A stretch of 64,000 bases of DNA from Symbiodinium natans (taxonomy: Eukaryota; Sar; Dinophyceae; Suessiales; Symbiodiniaceae). A model generated the notes under the pieces. The model did no database searches. It had not been told where the DNA came from and was given only the letters and a program-made list of their open reading frames with translations. Below, piece after piece: positions 1-9,462 of this stretch. A program made the position numbers and the translations under genes. The stretch covers positions 767,461-831,460 of the forward strand of contig CAJNDS010000746.1 in the NCBI GenBank assembly GCA_905221605.1, in the 5' to 3' direction. Numbering within the stretch: position 1 is the first letter of the stretch; the number at the start of each line of letters is the position of its first letter.

Positions 1-131
1 TTCTAGGTTTAGGGCCCGGGGTATACGCTTCAGGGTTCAAGGTTTGGGGTTTAGGGTTCAGGGTTTGGCTTCGGGTTTAGGGCGCAAGGTTACCCTAAAC
101 CCTAAACCCCGCTTGAGGGTTTACAAGCAAC

Positions 132-335
132 GTGGGAGGCTGGCGCATAAGGTCATTTCTTGAAATGATTATTGATATTTTTATGTTATCTTCATTTATG
201 GGTATATTTATTATTATAAATGATGGATATTTTGGTGACATATTTAATCAATATAGTGTTCGTGATACAATCTTATTGCGTGCATTTATAAGTGTCAATG
301 GTAATGGTTTAATTGCATTATTATTAATATTATAA
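132..335 (+). other. AT-rich open frame, possible organelle-derived insert
   Basis: From about 155 to 335 the composition switches abruptly to AT-rich, with A/T at most third positions (ATT, TTA, GGT), unlike every other coding island here. The 67-codon frame is hydrophobic (for example FMLSSFMGIFIIINDGYFGD). That looks like organellar coding DNA moved to the nucleus, but I do not recognise the protein; known apicomplexan cox1 does not match by eye. It may be non-coding. Confidence 0.3.
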
Positions 336-1008
336 GGACGCTGGGGGTTTGGGTGACTGCTGGGGTCTGGGGATGTATAGCAGGAAACATATGGCTGGCA
401 TCCCGCGAAGTCACCCTATGTGCCAGTCACCTTTTGGTTAAACCATATTAACCATGGTTTTGGCACACGTGGATGGCATATTCGACCCAAAACTGTGTCC
501 ATGGCGGTCTAGGACTGATCCAACACAAACGGTTGGCACATATGGAGGACATCTTACATATTCAAACACCTTATGCCTTGTGCCAATCTGAGGTTAGGGT
601 TGGGCTTTTGTTTAGGTGAAGCTATCGGCTGAAGCCCTAAATCTGGGTTTAGGGCACTTAGAGGGTTTAAGATGATCAGATGTTTGGGGATTTCGGCTTT
701 GTCGGGGTAGGGCTTTGGGTTTTGAAGATTCTAAGTTCGGGTCTCATAGTGTTTTTCCGGTTTAGAATAAGCGTTGGGACCAGGATGTCCTTGGAGTCAG
801 ACATGTTTGTCTTTCCGCGCCAGATTAAAAGCTAAACCGCAAACGACAAAAAACCTAGACACTAAACCCGAATCGGTTTAGCATGTCCTGGTGATTTTCA
901 TTGTTCATCAACTGCTGAAGCCACATAGACACATAGAGTTCAGGGCTTCTGGTTTATTTAAGGTTTAGGGTTTAGGCTCTATGTAGGGGTTGGGAAGGGG
1001 ATGTAAGC

Positions 1009-1295
1009 ATGCTCGAAGGCCCCTTTATGCTCTCAGCCCTCAGAGGCGCAGCTGACGCGCTGGAAGCTGGAGGCAACAAGTCGGACTCTGCAAAAGGAGG
1101 CGCCCCTTGCATGAAGTTAAAGCCCGGCCCGCTTATCTCCTGCAGCCTCCTGTCCACCTTCTCACGAAGTGGGATCTCCACGTTCGGCTTGTCAGACGAA
1201 AGCAGCTGACCAACTATCTCCGGGATCTTCAGCCCCTTCTTTTGTACTTTGCCAGTCTCCCACTCGGCAAGCTTCGTCAACATCTCGACTTTGGC
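1009..1295 (-). CDS. exon-like open island, unknown protein
   Basis: A 95-codon open stretch bounded by an AG|G acceptor and a possible GC donor. It starts AKVEMLTKLAEWETGKVQKK and continues with a basic/acidic amphipathic pattern (IPLREKVDRRLQEI), then a Ser/Pro/Ala-rich tail. It is the longest convincing island on the left side and is flanked by telomere-like repeat. No family recognised; it could be an internal exon of a minus-strand gene downstream of ECH1. Confidence 0.45.
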
Positions 1296-1710
1296 CTCTG
1301 CAGCTGCCCGGGGGCGTCGGACTTAGGGTTTAGGGAGTTTAGGGATTAAGGTTTCAAGCGTCGGGCTTACCCCATTTGTAAGAGGTAGAGGGCCAGCCGA
1401 AGCCGTAGAGGGGGGTAGTAGGGGAAGCCATGATCAAAGGCGAGAGGCACGCTGGCTTTGGAAGTGTGTGCGAACTGCCTTAGCTAGGCTTCTCTGCCTT
1501 CCGCGGGTGATTGCACTGCACAGAATAGGGGAAGTCAATCACGAACGACGCTATGAACACGGCACCGGCGGCTGGCAGCCAAACCCTGAACCCTAAACCC
1601 TAAACCCTGAACCCTAAACCCTAAACCCTGAACCCTAAACCCTTCGCAACACGCCGAACAAGTGCAAACTTTGCCATGCTCAGGTCGACCAAGCTCTAGT
1701 CAACCCAACA

Positions 1711-1800
1711 GGATGGCCCCTAAAACCCTCTGAAAAATATTCCTGAATATGATGCTCTTAAACCCAAATAAGGGAAAATGTAAAATGTCCCAAGGGCCTA
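1711..1800. repeat. dispersed repeat, copy 1
   Basis: About 90 bp that recurs at 25658-25750 with roughly one change in ten bases. Shared landmarks are CCTAAAACCCTCTG, AAAAATATTC.TGAATATGAT and TCTTAAACCCAA, ending at GTCCCAAGG. The middle contains a short hairpin (AATATTC/GAATAT). Probably a non-autonomous element. Confidence 0.75.
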
Positions 1801-2053
1801 CCTAGACACTGTCCTGGTTCAAGGAGGGAAGCCAAGAAGTATATCTAAGTAATAAAATGATTAAAAATATAAATAGAGTAATGAAATGATTAAAAAATAT
1901 AAATATATAGAGAACCTAGGAATTTAAGAAGGGTTTGGGGCTTAGGGTTTGGGGTTTCGAGTTTTGGGTTTAGGGTGGTGGCCCGAAGGTTAACCTAGGA
2001 ATAAGAAGGGTACCCTTTGAGGCATTTTTTGGCTTAGGCGGGAACCTAAAACC

Positions 2054-2169
2054 CTACTTTGGAGTAGACCCTGGAAAAAGGCATATACTTTTTGGTTTTA
2101 AGTAGCTATAATCGGAACCCAAAACCAAAAAAAGTACTAAAGTATAGTAAGTATAGTACTCCAAAACCC
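2054..2169. mobile_element. hairpin MITE family C, copy 1
   Basis: Begins CTACTTTGGAGTAGACCC and ends TAGTACTCCAAAACCC, so the ends are inverted repeats of about 12 bp. A second copy sits at 58676-58781 with the same order of internal blocks (GCATATACTTTTT, AGTAGCTATAAT.GGAACCC, TAAAGTATAG). Two diverged copies with shared ends indicate a transposed element. Confidence 0.8.
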
Positions 2170-2229
2170 GGACATGATTCTCGGCTTTGCCTTTGCAGAC
2201 ACCAGTTTAGGGTTTAGGGTTTAGGGTTC

Positions 2230-2321
2230 TTATTGACTTGTTCATGCCCAGTGGCTCCCATTTGGGCCAGTGAACCCCTCCCTACGCTAATCCCGATCCA
2301 CCTGGACACGAACCGAACTTC
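2230..2321 (-). CDS. exon-like open island
   Basis: Starts after CAG|G and reads EVRFVSRWIGISVGRGSLAQ before entering telomere-like repeat. No family recognised. Length and composition fit the exon style of ECH1, but an open frame of 30 codons alone is weak evidence. Confidence 0.25.
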
Positions 2322-2630
2322 CTGACCCCTAGGCCCTACATCCTAAACCCTAAACCCTACATCCTAAACCCTAAACCCTAGACCCTAAACCCTAAACCCT
2401 AAACCTTAAACCCTAAACTCTAAATTCTAAACCCTGAGCAGAGCGTCATGGGTGTTAGGAGGTTCGCTCTCGAGGCTCTGGGGCCTGTACCAGGAGCTGG
2501 GAGCTGAGATCTGACTCGGGTTGATATTATGGCAGGGTTTTGGGTTTGGGGTTTAGTTAGGGGTTGGGGTTTAGGGTTCGGGGTTTAGGGTTTAGGGCTA
2601 GGGTTTGGGGTTCAGGTTTCAGGGCTTAGG

Positions 2631-2700
2631 TATATTTCTTGTACTCCCAAAAGGACACCAAATATGTACACTCACCAATATTAAACCCTGTTTCATATGT
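2631..2700. mobile_element. MITE family H, partial copy
   Basis: TATATTTCTTGTACTCCC, AAAAGGACACCA, CACTCACCAATATTA and CCCTGTTTCATATG match the element at 30767-30889 in the same order. The left terminal inverted repeat is missing or replaced by telomere-like repeat. Confidence 0.65.
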
Positions 2701-2936
2701 TGGCAGGGTTGAGGGCTTAGCCGCTTTTTGGGTTTGGGGTTTAGTTAGGGTTTGGGGTTTAGGGTTCGGGGTTTAAGGTTTAGGGCTAGGGTTTAGGGTT
2801 CAGGGTTCAGGGTTTAGGGTTTAGGGTCGAGGGTTCCCTGCCTCCTGGCAACCATGGAGGGGCGCCTCCGGAATCCTGCGCCACGATTTGTCAAGGGACC
2901 TAAGGGGGGGACCTTTGAAAGGGACGGGTTTCGGGT

Positions 2937-3061
2937 TTCGGGTTTAGGGCTAGGGTTTAGGGTTTAGGGTTTAGGGTTTAGGGTTTAGGGTTTAGGGTTT
3001 AGGGTTTAGGGTTTAGGGTTTAGGGTTTAGGGTTTAGGGTTTAGGGTTTAGGGTTTAGGGT
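2937..3061 (+). repeat. TTTAGGG array
   Basis: About 16 consecutive nearly perfect TTTAGGG units, among the longer pure runs in the window. It is followed by a unique stretch (3061-3165) holding an imperfect inverted repeat (CTTGGGAGGTT/AACCTCCCAGAAG), then by seven more units. Confidence 0.95.
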
Positions 3062-3701
3062 TCCTTCTAACACCCAATTCGTAAGTCTGCTGAAAACCTA
3101 CTTGGGAGGTTATAAGTGCAGACTTAATTGGGGTTCTCAGTACCCTGAACCTCCCAGAAGGGGTCATTTAGGGTTTAGGGTTTAGGGTTTAGGGTTTAGG
3201 GTTTAGGGTTTAGGGTTTAGGATTTCGGAAAGATATAAGGCAGACGTAGGGGTCATTGAAGGGAATCAGGTAAAGGGTCCCTTCTATAGGGGTCCCTCCT
3301 GATATCCCTTCATGCTCCCAACCCAGGAAGCCTGAAACAGCCCCTAAACCCTAAACACCCTAAACCCCCTAAACCCCCTAAACCCCGTAAACCCTAACCC
3401 GTCGAGGGGCTTAAGGGTCTATGGAGGGACCCAAACAGGGAGCTCATGATCCCGGAACTCATTTGATCCCGGAGAGTGAAATTCCAATGTACGGGTTTAG
3501 GAAGTATTGAAAGTCAGGGTTTATGGTTCTATAGGGTCTAGGATTTCGGTTTAGGGTTTAAGATTTAGGGCTTAGGGTTTCAGATTCGAGCTTTAGTGCT
3601 TAGGGTTTCCCAACTGGTTGCAGGAAACCTGCCTCGAGTTCTTCGCTGTTTTGCTGGCTTCTCCCTACTCCTCTTAGGGCTCGCACATTCTTACAACCTA
3701 C

Positions 3702-3800
3702 TTCCCCACCCCACCCCTCCACACCCCCCACCCACACCCCACCCCCCGCCCCCACCATCCCACCCCCACCCCCCACCCCGCACCCCCCCCGCCCCCAGGC
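3702..3800. repeat. C-rich low-complexity tract (CACCCC type)
   Basis: About 100 bp of CCCCAC/CACCCC repeats with almost no T or G. Frames through it code only Pro/His/Thr-rich peptides and are not genes. Confidence 0.9.
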
Positions 3801-3877
3801 TTTGTGCACATTCTTCTCCATCACAAATCCATAGCTTCAAGAGCATCTGCACATTCACGATTGCCGGCTGATCTGGC

Positions 3878-4060
3878 AGAAGTCACAAACTTCCACTAGC
3901 CGGATGTGCAGAATCTTACAGTCGATGTCCTCTGAGGATGCGCTTGCATGAGTACCTCAGCTCCTGACGCCACGGATCTTTGCTCCCAGGCCAGTGCGCT
4001 TCTCCACGTCCTGCAGGAAGTGCTCCAGAGTCAGGACCTCCAAAACTTTCGTGGAAGTGC
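3878..4060 (-). pseudogene. coding-like segment with one in-frame TGA
   Basis: Reading minus from an AG|G site near 4060 gives TSTKVLEVLTLEHFLQDVEK and then RTGLGAKIRGVRS, a TGA at 3957-3959, and in the same frame SSEDIDCKILHIRLVEVCDF. Both halves look like protein in one continuous frame. Either an intron or frame change removes the stop, or this is a decayed copy. The first half faintly recalls a ribosomal L22e-like stretch, but not well enough to name it. Confidence 0.35.
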
Positions 4061-4169
4061 CTCCTTGGGCTATGTGCCTGCTACCCTTAGGGTTTAGGGT
4101 TTAGGGTTTAAGGATTTAGGGTTTAGGGTTTAGGGTTTAGGGCCCCTAAACCCTGAACCCTAAACCCTC

Positions 4170-4235
4170 CTTCGTCATGTCTGAGTCAAGTCCCCCGCAC
4201 TTGCCGCTCTTCTTGGACTCGGAGCCAGCACTCTT
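4170..4235 (-). CDS. exon-like island, Lys/Ser-rich
   Basis: Exactly 22 codons, phase 0 at both ends, reading KSAGSESKKSGKCGGLDSDM then TK. The acceptor is CCCTAAAAAG| and the donor is AAG|GAGGG (GA type), so telomere-like repeat abuts both splice sites. Fits the exon style of ECH1. Function unknown. Confidence 0.4.
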
Positions 4236-4319
4236 CTTTTTAGGGTTTAGGGTTTAAGGGTTTTTGGTGTTAAGTTTGAGGGTACGGACACCCTGTTTCG
4301 CCGAAAATAGGGATACCAA

Positions 4320-4414
4320 TCCTTAAGAATCCATTGTATAGTATATGCTTGGGCTTTAGAGGGGGTTCCCATACAGTAGCTTTAGGGCCCAAGCATATAC
4401 GATGTAGGTACATG
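4320..4414. mobile_element. degenerate hairpin element related to family B
   Basis: Inverted arms TATATGCTTGGGC and GCCCAAGCATATA flank a short loop, and TACATGG follows. The arm core TATGCTTGGGC is shared with the element at 17280. Only one copy of this exact form is seen. Confidence 0.5.
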
Positions 4415-4511
4415 GAGCAGAAGGCAACCTACACCCCAACCCTAAACCCTAAACCCTAAATCCTAAACCCTAAACCCTAAACCCTAAACCCTAAAACCCT
4501 AAACCCTAATC

Positions 4512-4595
4512 CCTGAAGCCCTCTACGGCAGATGCAAGGCCTGTGCCGACGGGGGGCGCCATCTTCCCGCCTCCGCCTTGCTCGCCCAGGTGGTC
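4512..4595 (-). CDS. exon-like open island
   Basis: Minus frame reads DHLGEQGGGGKMAPPVGTGL then ASAVEGF between two telomere-like blocks. The plus strand is also open, so the strand rests only on agreement with the neighbouring islands. Family unknown. Confidence 0.25.
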
Positions 4596-5278
4596 AGGGT
4601 TTAGGGTTTAGGGTTTAGGGTCCAGGGTTCGGGGTTCAGGGTTTAGGGTTTAGGGTTTGGGGTTTGGGGTTTAGGGTAAACTTTAGGGTTTAGGGTTTAT
4701 GCTTAAGGGTTTAGGGTTTCGGGCGCCATGAATTGTAGGTAGGCTGAGGGCTTCGGGGAGGACTCTTAAGGGGTGTTCCCCAAAACTAGGGGTGCCCGTT
4801 CGGGGGCCAGGGGTTCCACTATCTTGAAAAATGCCAGGGCTAAACCCTAAACCCTAAACCCTAAACCGGGGGGGGGGGGGTCCTGTCAGTGAGGATACAG
4901 GAAGTTAGACGCTCCAAAGCGTCGTAGGATGGCGGGCATAAGCCGTTAGGCAGGATCCCAAGAAGGACCCTACATCACAGAGATACATTACCTTCAACCC
5001 TGAACCCTAAAACCCCAACCAAACCCTGAACCCAAAACCCTTAGGGGAGACTCTAACTAAACCCTATAGACCCTAAAACCTCACACCCTAACTACCCTCA
5101 ACCCAGAGCCGAGAACCCTGACAGGAGATTCTGAACCCCAAGCCCCCAAACCCTAAACCCTCTATTCCCTCAGGTTCCCCCCTTAAATATCTTTATTTCT
5201 CCCTAGATAGCCCTAATTATGGTGGGAACCTAGGGGGGTAGTCTAGATAGCCCAAAAGCAGGGTTTAGGGTTTAGGGT

Positions 5279-5764
5279 TTAGGGTTTGCCAAGGTTCCGT
5301 GCACGCCACCACGCGGGACCCCCCAGTGCGCGCCCCAGTTCAACGCGCTCTCCCAACCCACCCACCCACGTCTCAACCTTGGGTTGGTTTAGGGTTTTAT
5401 AATATCGTGTGTGTGTAGTGGGAGGGGGCGCTACGGGCCACCTTTGACCAAATCCTGGGGTACCCCCCGCGAAGTCCTCCCTGTACAGCCCCCCAAAAAG
5501 TGTTTTTGGAGGCAAACTTTCCCTCTCAAGGGGGGTCGGAGTTTTAAGCAAGGGTCCAAATACTGTTTTGCTTTGAAGATCGGAAAATACGACCCCCTTG
5601 GCCAAAATGAGCTCATGAAAAGGTCGCGGGGGCCCTGGGAAGGCTTTTAGAAATTCCTGGAATTGGGTAGCACGTTGACCCTTTGAAAAGCATTCCGTTA
5701 CCCCCAAAATCTGGGTCTTTTCTGCCATCTCATTCCTTGTTTTGTTACATCTGGAATCGGCCAC
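5279..5764 (-). other. non-telomeric stretch with a 161-codon open frame
   Basis: Almost 500 bp without telomere-like repeat, open on minus (starts MADSRCNKTRNEMAEKTQIL), preceded on the plus strand by a run of more than 20 C. Composition and codon choice are not clearly coding, and no family is recognised. It may be a fossil element or a chance frame. Confidence 0.2.
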
Positions 5765-5949
5765 CCCCCCCCCCCCCCCCCCCCCCGAACGAAGGCCTTC
5801 ATGTATACCCCAAGGGGGTGTTTTTTTGGCGGGCTTAGGTTTTTTTGCAAGGTGTTTCCAAATTATGATGTTTATAGCGGGCTTACAAGATCCACAGGTT
5901 TATGTCTTGCGCTCCCTTTAGTTTTTGGTCCTAAACCCTAAACCCTAAA

Positions 5950-6040
5950 CCCTGAACCGCGATCGGGCTCGTCCGCAGGCCTGTCGCCACGCGGTATCGC
6001 TCGCCGCTGCTTATCGCAGCGCCCGCGGCTCGCTCCAGTT
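5950..6040 (-). CDS. exon-like open island
   Basis: Reads LERAAGAAISSGERYRVATG then LRTSPIA, Ala/Arg-rich with high GC at third positions. Flanked on the left by CCCTAAA and on the right by TTTAGGG. Unknown family. Confidence 0.3.
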
Positions 6041-6435
6041 TAGGGTTTAGGGTTTAGGGTTTAGGGTTTAGGGTTTAGCGTTTAGGGTTTAGGGTTTAGG
6101 GTTTAGGGTTTAGGGTTTAGGGTTTAGGGGGGGGAAACCTGTCAGCTTAGGGTGTGGGGTTCCTAGAATCCTGGCCTGCCCGAGGGGATGGCCGCGGGGA
6201 GAGCGATAACTTCGCACCTGCGCGCAGGTGAGGAGAGTGGTGGGGTTTAGGGTTTAGGGTTTAGGGTTTAGGGTTTAGGGTTTAGGGTTTAGGGTTTAGG
6301 GTTTAGGGTTTAGGGTTTAGGGTTTAGGGTTTAGGGTTTAGGGGGGTTTAGGGTTTAGGGTTTACGGTTTAGGGTTTAGGGTATAGGGTTTAGGGTTTAG
6401 GGTTTAGGGGTTAGGGGTTTAGGGTTTAAGGTTTA
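6041..6435 (+). repeat. TTTAGGG arrays around one unique island
   Basis: Two long TTTAGGG runs (6041-6127 and 6242-6435) flank a unique island at 6128-6241. On minus that island could be an exon (VRSYRSPRGHPLGQARIL after a GCGCAG|G site), but support is weak. Confidence 0.85.
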
Positions 6436-7016
6436 GGTTTCAGGAAAGGATTCTGCTGTGGTATTTTCCTTCTGGGAAAGCTTCTTGAGGATGAGCTCTG
6501 GGTTTCGAAGGCTCCCTAAACCCTCGATCCTAAAACCTAAACCCTACACTCTAAGCCCCTCCCTAGCTGTGTAGGTTTCAGGGCATTCTGACCTAGCCCT
6601 TTCCCTAACACGCCCCCCCCCCCAAAGTTGTTCCGAGCTTTTGGGTTAAGATTTCATCAGGGTTTAGGGTTTAGGCTTCAGTGTTCGGGGCTTAGGGCTT
6701 AGGATTTGAGGGTGGACGGTTCAGGATCATAATCCTCCTAGTGTCCCCCCCCCCCCCTCCTCTGCCCCGAAGGATTCCAAAATTTCCCGCCTAAACCCTG
6801 AGCCCCATACCCTAAACTACCCCCAAACCCCTAAACCCTAAACCCCAAACCCTAAACCCCAAACCCCTAAACCCTAAACCCGAAGCCCCAAACCCTAAAC
6901 CGCAAGGGCAAAACACTGCGGAGGCGCCTACAAGGTTGTCTTTGGCGTCGGGATCTTGGGGGAGAAGTTTGTGAGCGGCGTCGCTCTGCAACCTTGGGGT
7001 GAAGGGGGCCTAAACC

Positions 7017-7090
7017 CTAAACCCTAAACCCTAAACCCTAAACCCTAAACCCTAAACCCTAAACCCTAAACCCTAAACCCTAAACCCCAC
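7017..7090 (-). repeat. CCCTAAA array
   Basis: About ten perfect CCCTAAA units on the plus strand (TTTAGGG on minus), just before the long G homopolymer at 7157. Confidence 0.95.
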
Positions 7091-7156
7091 ACCCTAAACC
7101 CTAAGGAAGCAACCTCGGGGTGTAGTTGCTGTTGCTTTTTGTTGGGCCGGGGTGTA

Positions 7157-7198
<42 letters not shown>
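7157..7198 (+). repeat. G42 homopolymer
   Basis: An uninterrupted run of 42 G, followed at 7200-7260 by short TAGGGGG-type units. Possible G-quadruplex and assembly hazard; the true length may differ. Confidence 0.9.
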
Positions 7199-7199
<1 letters not shown>

Positions 7200-7599
7200 G
7201 TAGGTGGGTGGGTAGGGGGTGTAGGGGGTGTAGGGGGTGTAGGGGCTGTAGGGGGTGGAGGGGGCCCAGGGGGCGCAGGATTTTTGAGGGCAGCCAACCT
7301 CGAGGTGCAGTGTGCGGTTTTTTTTTTTTGGGATGGGCTGGGGTGTAGAGCGGGGCAACCTTGGGGTGTAGGGTGTAGGGTTTAGGGTTTAGGGTTTAGG
7401 GTTTAGTGTTTCTTGGGGGTGGTCAGGGGTTTGGGATAAGCTTGGGGAGTAGGTCTTTGGGTTTAGGGCTGGGATCAGGTTTAGGGCGATGTGTTTGTTT
7501 TGTGTCTTTTCTTGCAGGAGGGGGGGGGGGGGGGGGGGGGGGGGAAGGGGGCGTAGGGTTCAGGGTTGCAGGCTTGGGAGGCTTTTGTTCGTCGCTCAC

Positions 7600-7707
7600 C
7601 CAAAAATAAATTACAGACTTGCTAGGCCTCTTTGAAGCTGCCAACCCGGGAACCATATCAAATGAGTCTTCTACTTGAAGCCCTAGGTCATGACGCACCA
7701 GGCTGAT
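7600..7707 (-). CDS. probable exon, unknown protein
   Basis: Exactly 36 codons, phase 0 to phase 0. It starts after CCCACAG| and ends at GG|GTGAGC, a classical GT donor. It reads ISLVRHDLGLQVEDSFDMVP then GLAASKRPSKSVIYFW. The clean boundaries make this one of the better unassigned exons. No family recognised. Confidence 0.45.
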
Positions 7708-7834
7708 CTGTGGGACTAGTGCTATACCCCGCAGAACCCCCCTCCCTACACCCCAAAGCCTGAACCCTGAACCCTGAACCCTGAACCCTAAACCCTAAAC
7801 CCTAAACCCCGGAAAGCCTGGTGTTAGCTTGAGG

Positions 7835-7935
7835 TACTTAGGGTTCAGGGCTGGCTGGTGGAAGAGGGCCTTCAACACCTCAGCTTCGAGGCTTTTGAGC
7901 TCTTTTTGGTCCTCAGAGTTGCACAGTCGTCAGTG
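7835..7935 (-). CDS. exon-like island, charged helix
   Basis: Reads CNSEDQKELKSLEAEVLKAL then FHQPAL, a strongly helical charged segment between telomere-like blocks. May belong with the 7600 and 7974 islands. Unknown family. Confidence 0.35.
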
Positions 7936-7973
7936 TTTAGGGTTTAGGGTTTAGGGTTTAGGGTTTAGGGCTG

Positions 7974-8125
7974 TGGCTTTGGATCCAGGGGGTCCAAGTT
8001 GCTCCCACAAAGCCCCGATGAAAAAAGCAACGCCGGCGTTTCTCCGCAGCGCCCGCCAAGGGTCAGCTCCCGACCGAAGTTGGCTTTTCTTTACGCTTAA
8101 GCAGGGCGCGTGTCTTGCCTATTGT
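7974..8125 (-). CDS. exon-like island
   Basis: About 48 open codons with the core SGADPWRALRRNAGVAFFIG then ALWEQLGPPG. A plus-strand frame of 66 codons also crosses it, but its codon use is poorer. Family unknown. Confidence 0.35.
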
Positions 8126-8212
8126 ATCGGGAACCCACAGTTAACAGCCTATGGGGATTCGAAAGGACAATAGTTAGATTTGCCTTAAAGCATGAACAAC
8201 AAACAGAGTTAG

Positions 8213-8305
8213 GGTTTAGGGTTTAGGGTTTAGGGTTTAGGGTTTAGGGTTTAGGGTTTAGGGTTTAGGGTTTAGGGTTTAGGGTTTAGGGTTTAGGGTT
8301 TAGGG
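8213..8305 (+). repeat. TTTAGGG array
   Basis: About 13 perfect TTTAGGG units, immediately joined at 8306 to a run of a different heptamer. Confidence 0.95.
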
Positions 8306-8380
8306 TAGAGTTAGGGTTAAGGGTTAAGGGTTAAGGGTTAAGGGTTAAGGGTTAAGGGTTAAGGGTTAAGGGTTAAGGGT
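8306..8380 (+). repeat. homogenised variant heptamer GGGTTAA
   Basis: Ten consecutive TTAAGGG units, one base changed from TTTAGGG and all alike. This implies local copying of a mutant unit rather than independent mutation. Confidence 0.9.
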
Positions 8381-8414
8381 TTAGGGGATGAGGTTTAGGC
8401 TAGAATGGTGGGCT

Positions 8415-8515
8415 TAAGGCTTCAGAGACTTCCCAACAGCACCGATCTCACAGCTTCGAGCGCGCCGGAGGCAGGTTGCCGAAGCTTGGGGAGGACTTCC
8501 TGGGCTTCGGGATGA
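8415..8515 (-). CDS. exon-like island
   Basis: Reads HPEAQEVLPKLRQPASGALE then AVRSVLLGSL and a stop. An AG|G acceptor (CCCAG|GAAGTC) is present. It could be a terminal exon. The antisense frame is also open. Unknown family. Confidence 0.3.
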
Positions 8516-8644
8516 GTAGGAATTGAGTTTGCGGTTTCCCAAACCCTAAACCCTAAACCCTAAACCCTAAACCCTAAATCCTAACCCTAAACCCCAAATC
8601 TTAAACCCTAAACCCTAGAGGCCCTGAACCCTAAACCCCAAACC

Positions 8645-8765
8645 CTAGGACGCGTCTGCTCTGCGTCGGCTAAAGGAGAGGAGGGGAAGGATCGTGGAAT
8701 ATTGGATCAGGCCAGCTAGATACACGTTGGTATCTGGATCGAAGAACCTGGTTCTGGGCTTGGGG
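8645..8765 (-). CDS. exon-like island
   Basis: After CCAG|G the frame reads FFDPDTNVYLAGLIQYSTIL then PLLSFSRRRADAS and a stop, or a GC donor (GAC|GCGTCC). The hydrophobic stretch suggests a buried or membrane helix. Family unknown. Confidence 0.35.
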
Positions 8766-8849
8766 GTGCGACTTGGCCCCCGCCACTGGCTTTGTGGATG
8801 GTGAAGTTGCAACCCCCTACACCCTGGATCAGGTGTTTTTTAGCGGTTC

Positions 8850-8985
8850 CGGTTCCCTGGACCAGAACTGAAAGTCAACCCCGCAAGCGTATTGAGTTTG
8901 AGGGTCGGCTCCCAACATCTTCTGACCCATTTCATTGGTCTTGAAGAGCTTTTCTTCCTCACTTGGGGCCCAGACCCTACGTGAG
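8850..8985 (-). CDS. probable exon, unknown protein
   Basis: After an AG|G site the frame reads EEKLFKTNEMGQKMLGADPQ then TQYACGVDFQFWSREPEP. Composition is protein-like and the stretch has no telomere-like repeat. Several GC and GA donors are possible, so the 3' end is open. Confidence 0.4.
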
Positions 8986-9129
8986 AAGCCTGCTCGTCCG
9001 CAGCTTGAACGACCTACACCTCACTAAGCCAGAGGCCATTCCTGCCAGGCTTTCGGAGAACAATGCGCTCTAAACCCCTCGAACCTCCCTCTAACCCGAA
9101 ACCCAAAACCCTAACCAAAGCCCAAAATC

Positions 9130-9240
9130 CTGGAGAAAGCGCCAACAGCTTGGCCGGCTAGCTTTTGGGGATCATGGCCCTGCCCAAACTCTTCGCAGAG
9201 GATGGAGTTTGGGGAACTGCTGTTTGGGTTTTAAAAAAGG
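9130..9240 (-). CDS. exon-like island
   Basis: Reads SILCEEFGQGHDPQKLAGQA then VGAFSRIL. It lies about 130 bp past the ECH1 stop, so it belongs to a downstream gene or is an alternative last exon. Unknown family. Confidence 0.3.
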
Positions 9241-9269
9241 TGCCTGAATAATTCCAATAGGGTGTTTTC

Positions 9270-9311
9270 TTTTTTTTTTTTTTTTTTTTTTTTTTTGGGG
9301 GGGGGGGGGGT
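9270..9311 (+). repeat. T(n)G(n) homopolymer junction
   Basis: More than 20 T run directly into about 16 G. The same poly-T to poly-G order recurs near 10141, 34950 and 62855. Confidence 0.9.
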
Positions 9312-9370
9312 TATTGTAATATAATTATAAAGGGACCATAAGGGAATACTACTAGCAATTATTTTGATCC

Positions 9371-9462
9371 CTATATTAAGCTGTAGGGTTTAGGGATTAG
9401 GGCAGCAGTAATTTGGAAGGGCTGCTGGAGCATGGATGCCGCCGCCAACGCCATGTCCGCAC
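9371..9462 (-). CDS. ECH1: ECH1 exon 17 (last)
   Basis: Acceptor CCCAACAG|G. Reads GADMALAAASMLQQ, aligned to the human TQDLVKSVQAATEN helix, then runs through a CCCTAAACCC block to TAG at 9371-9373. The family C-terminus (KPxFxKL) is not seen, so either translation ends in repeat-derived sequence or a further small exon was missed. A GC donor within CTCCAGCAGCCC would allow the latter. Confidence 0.75.

Noticed and set aside
7094-7358. Pro/Thr-rich and Gly-rich frames
   Set aside because: Translation of the G42 run and TAGGGGG units.
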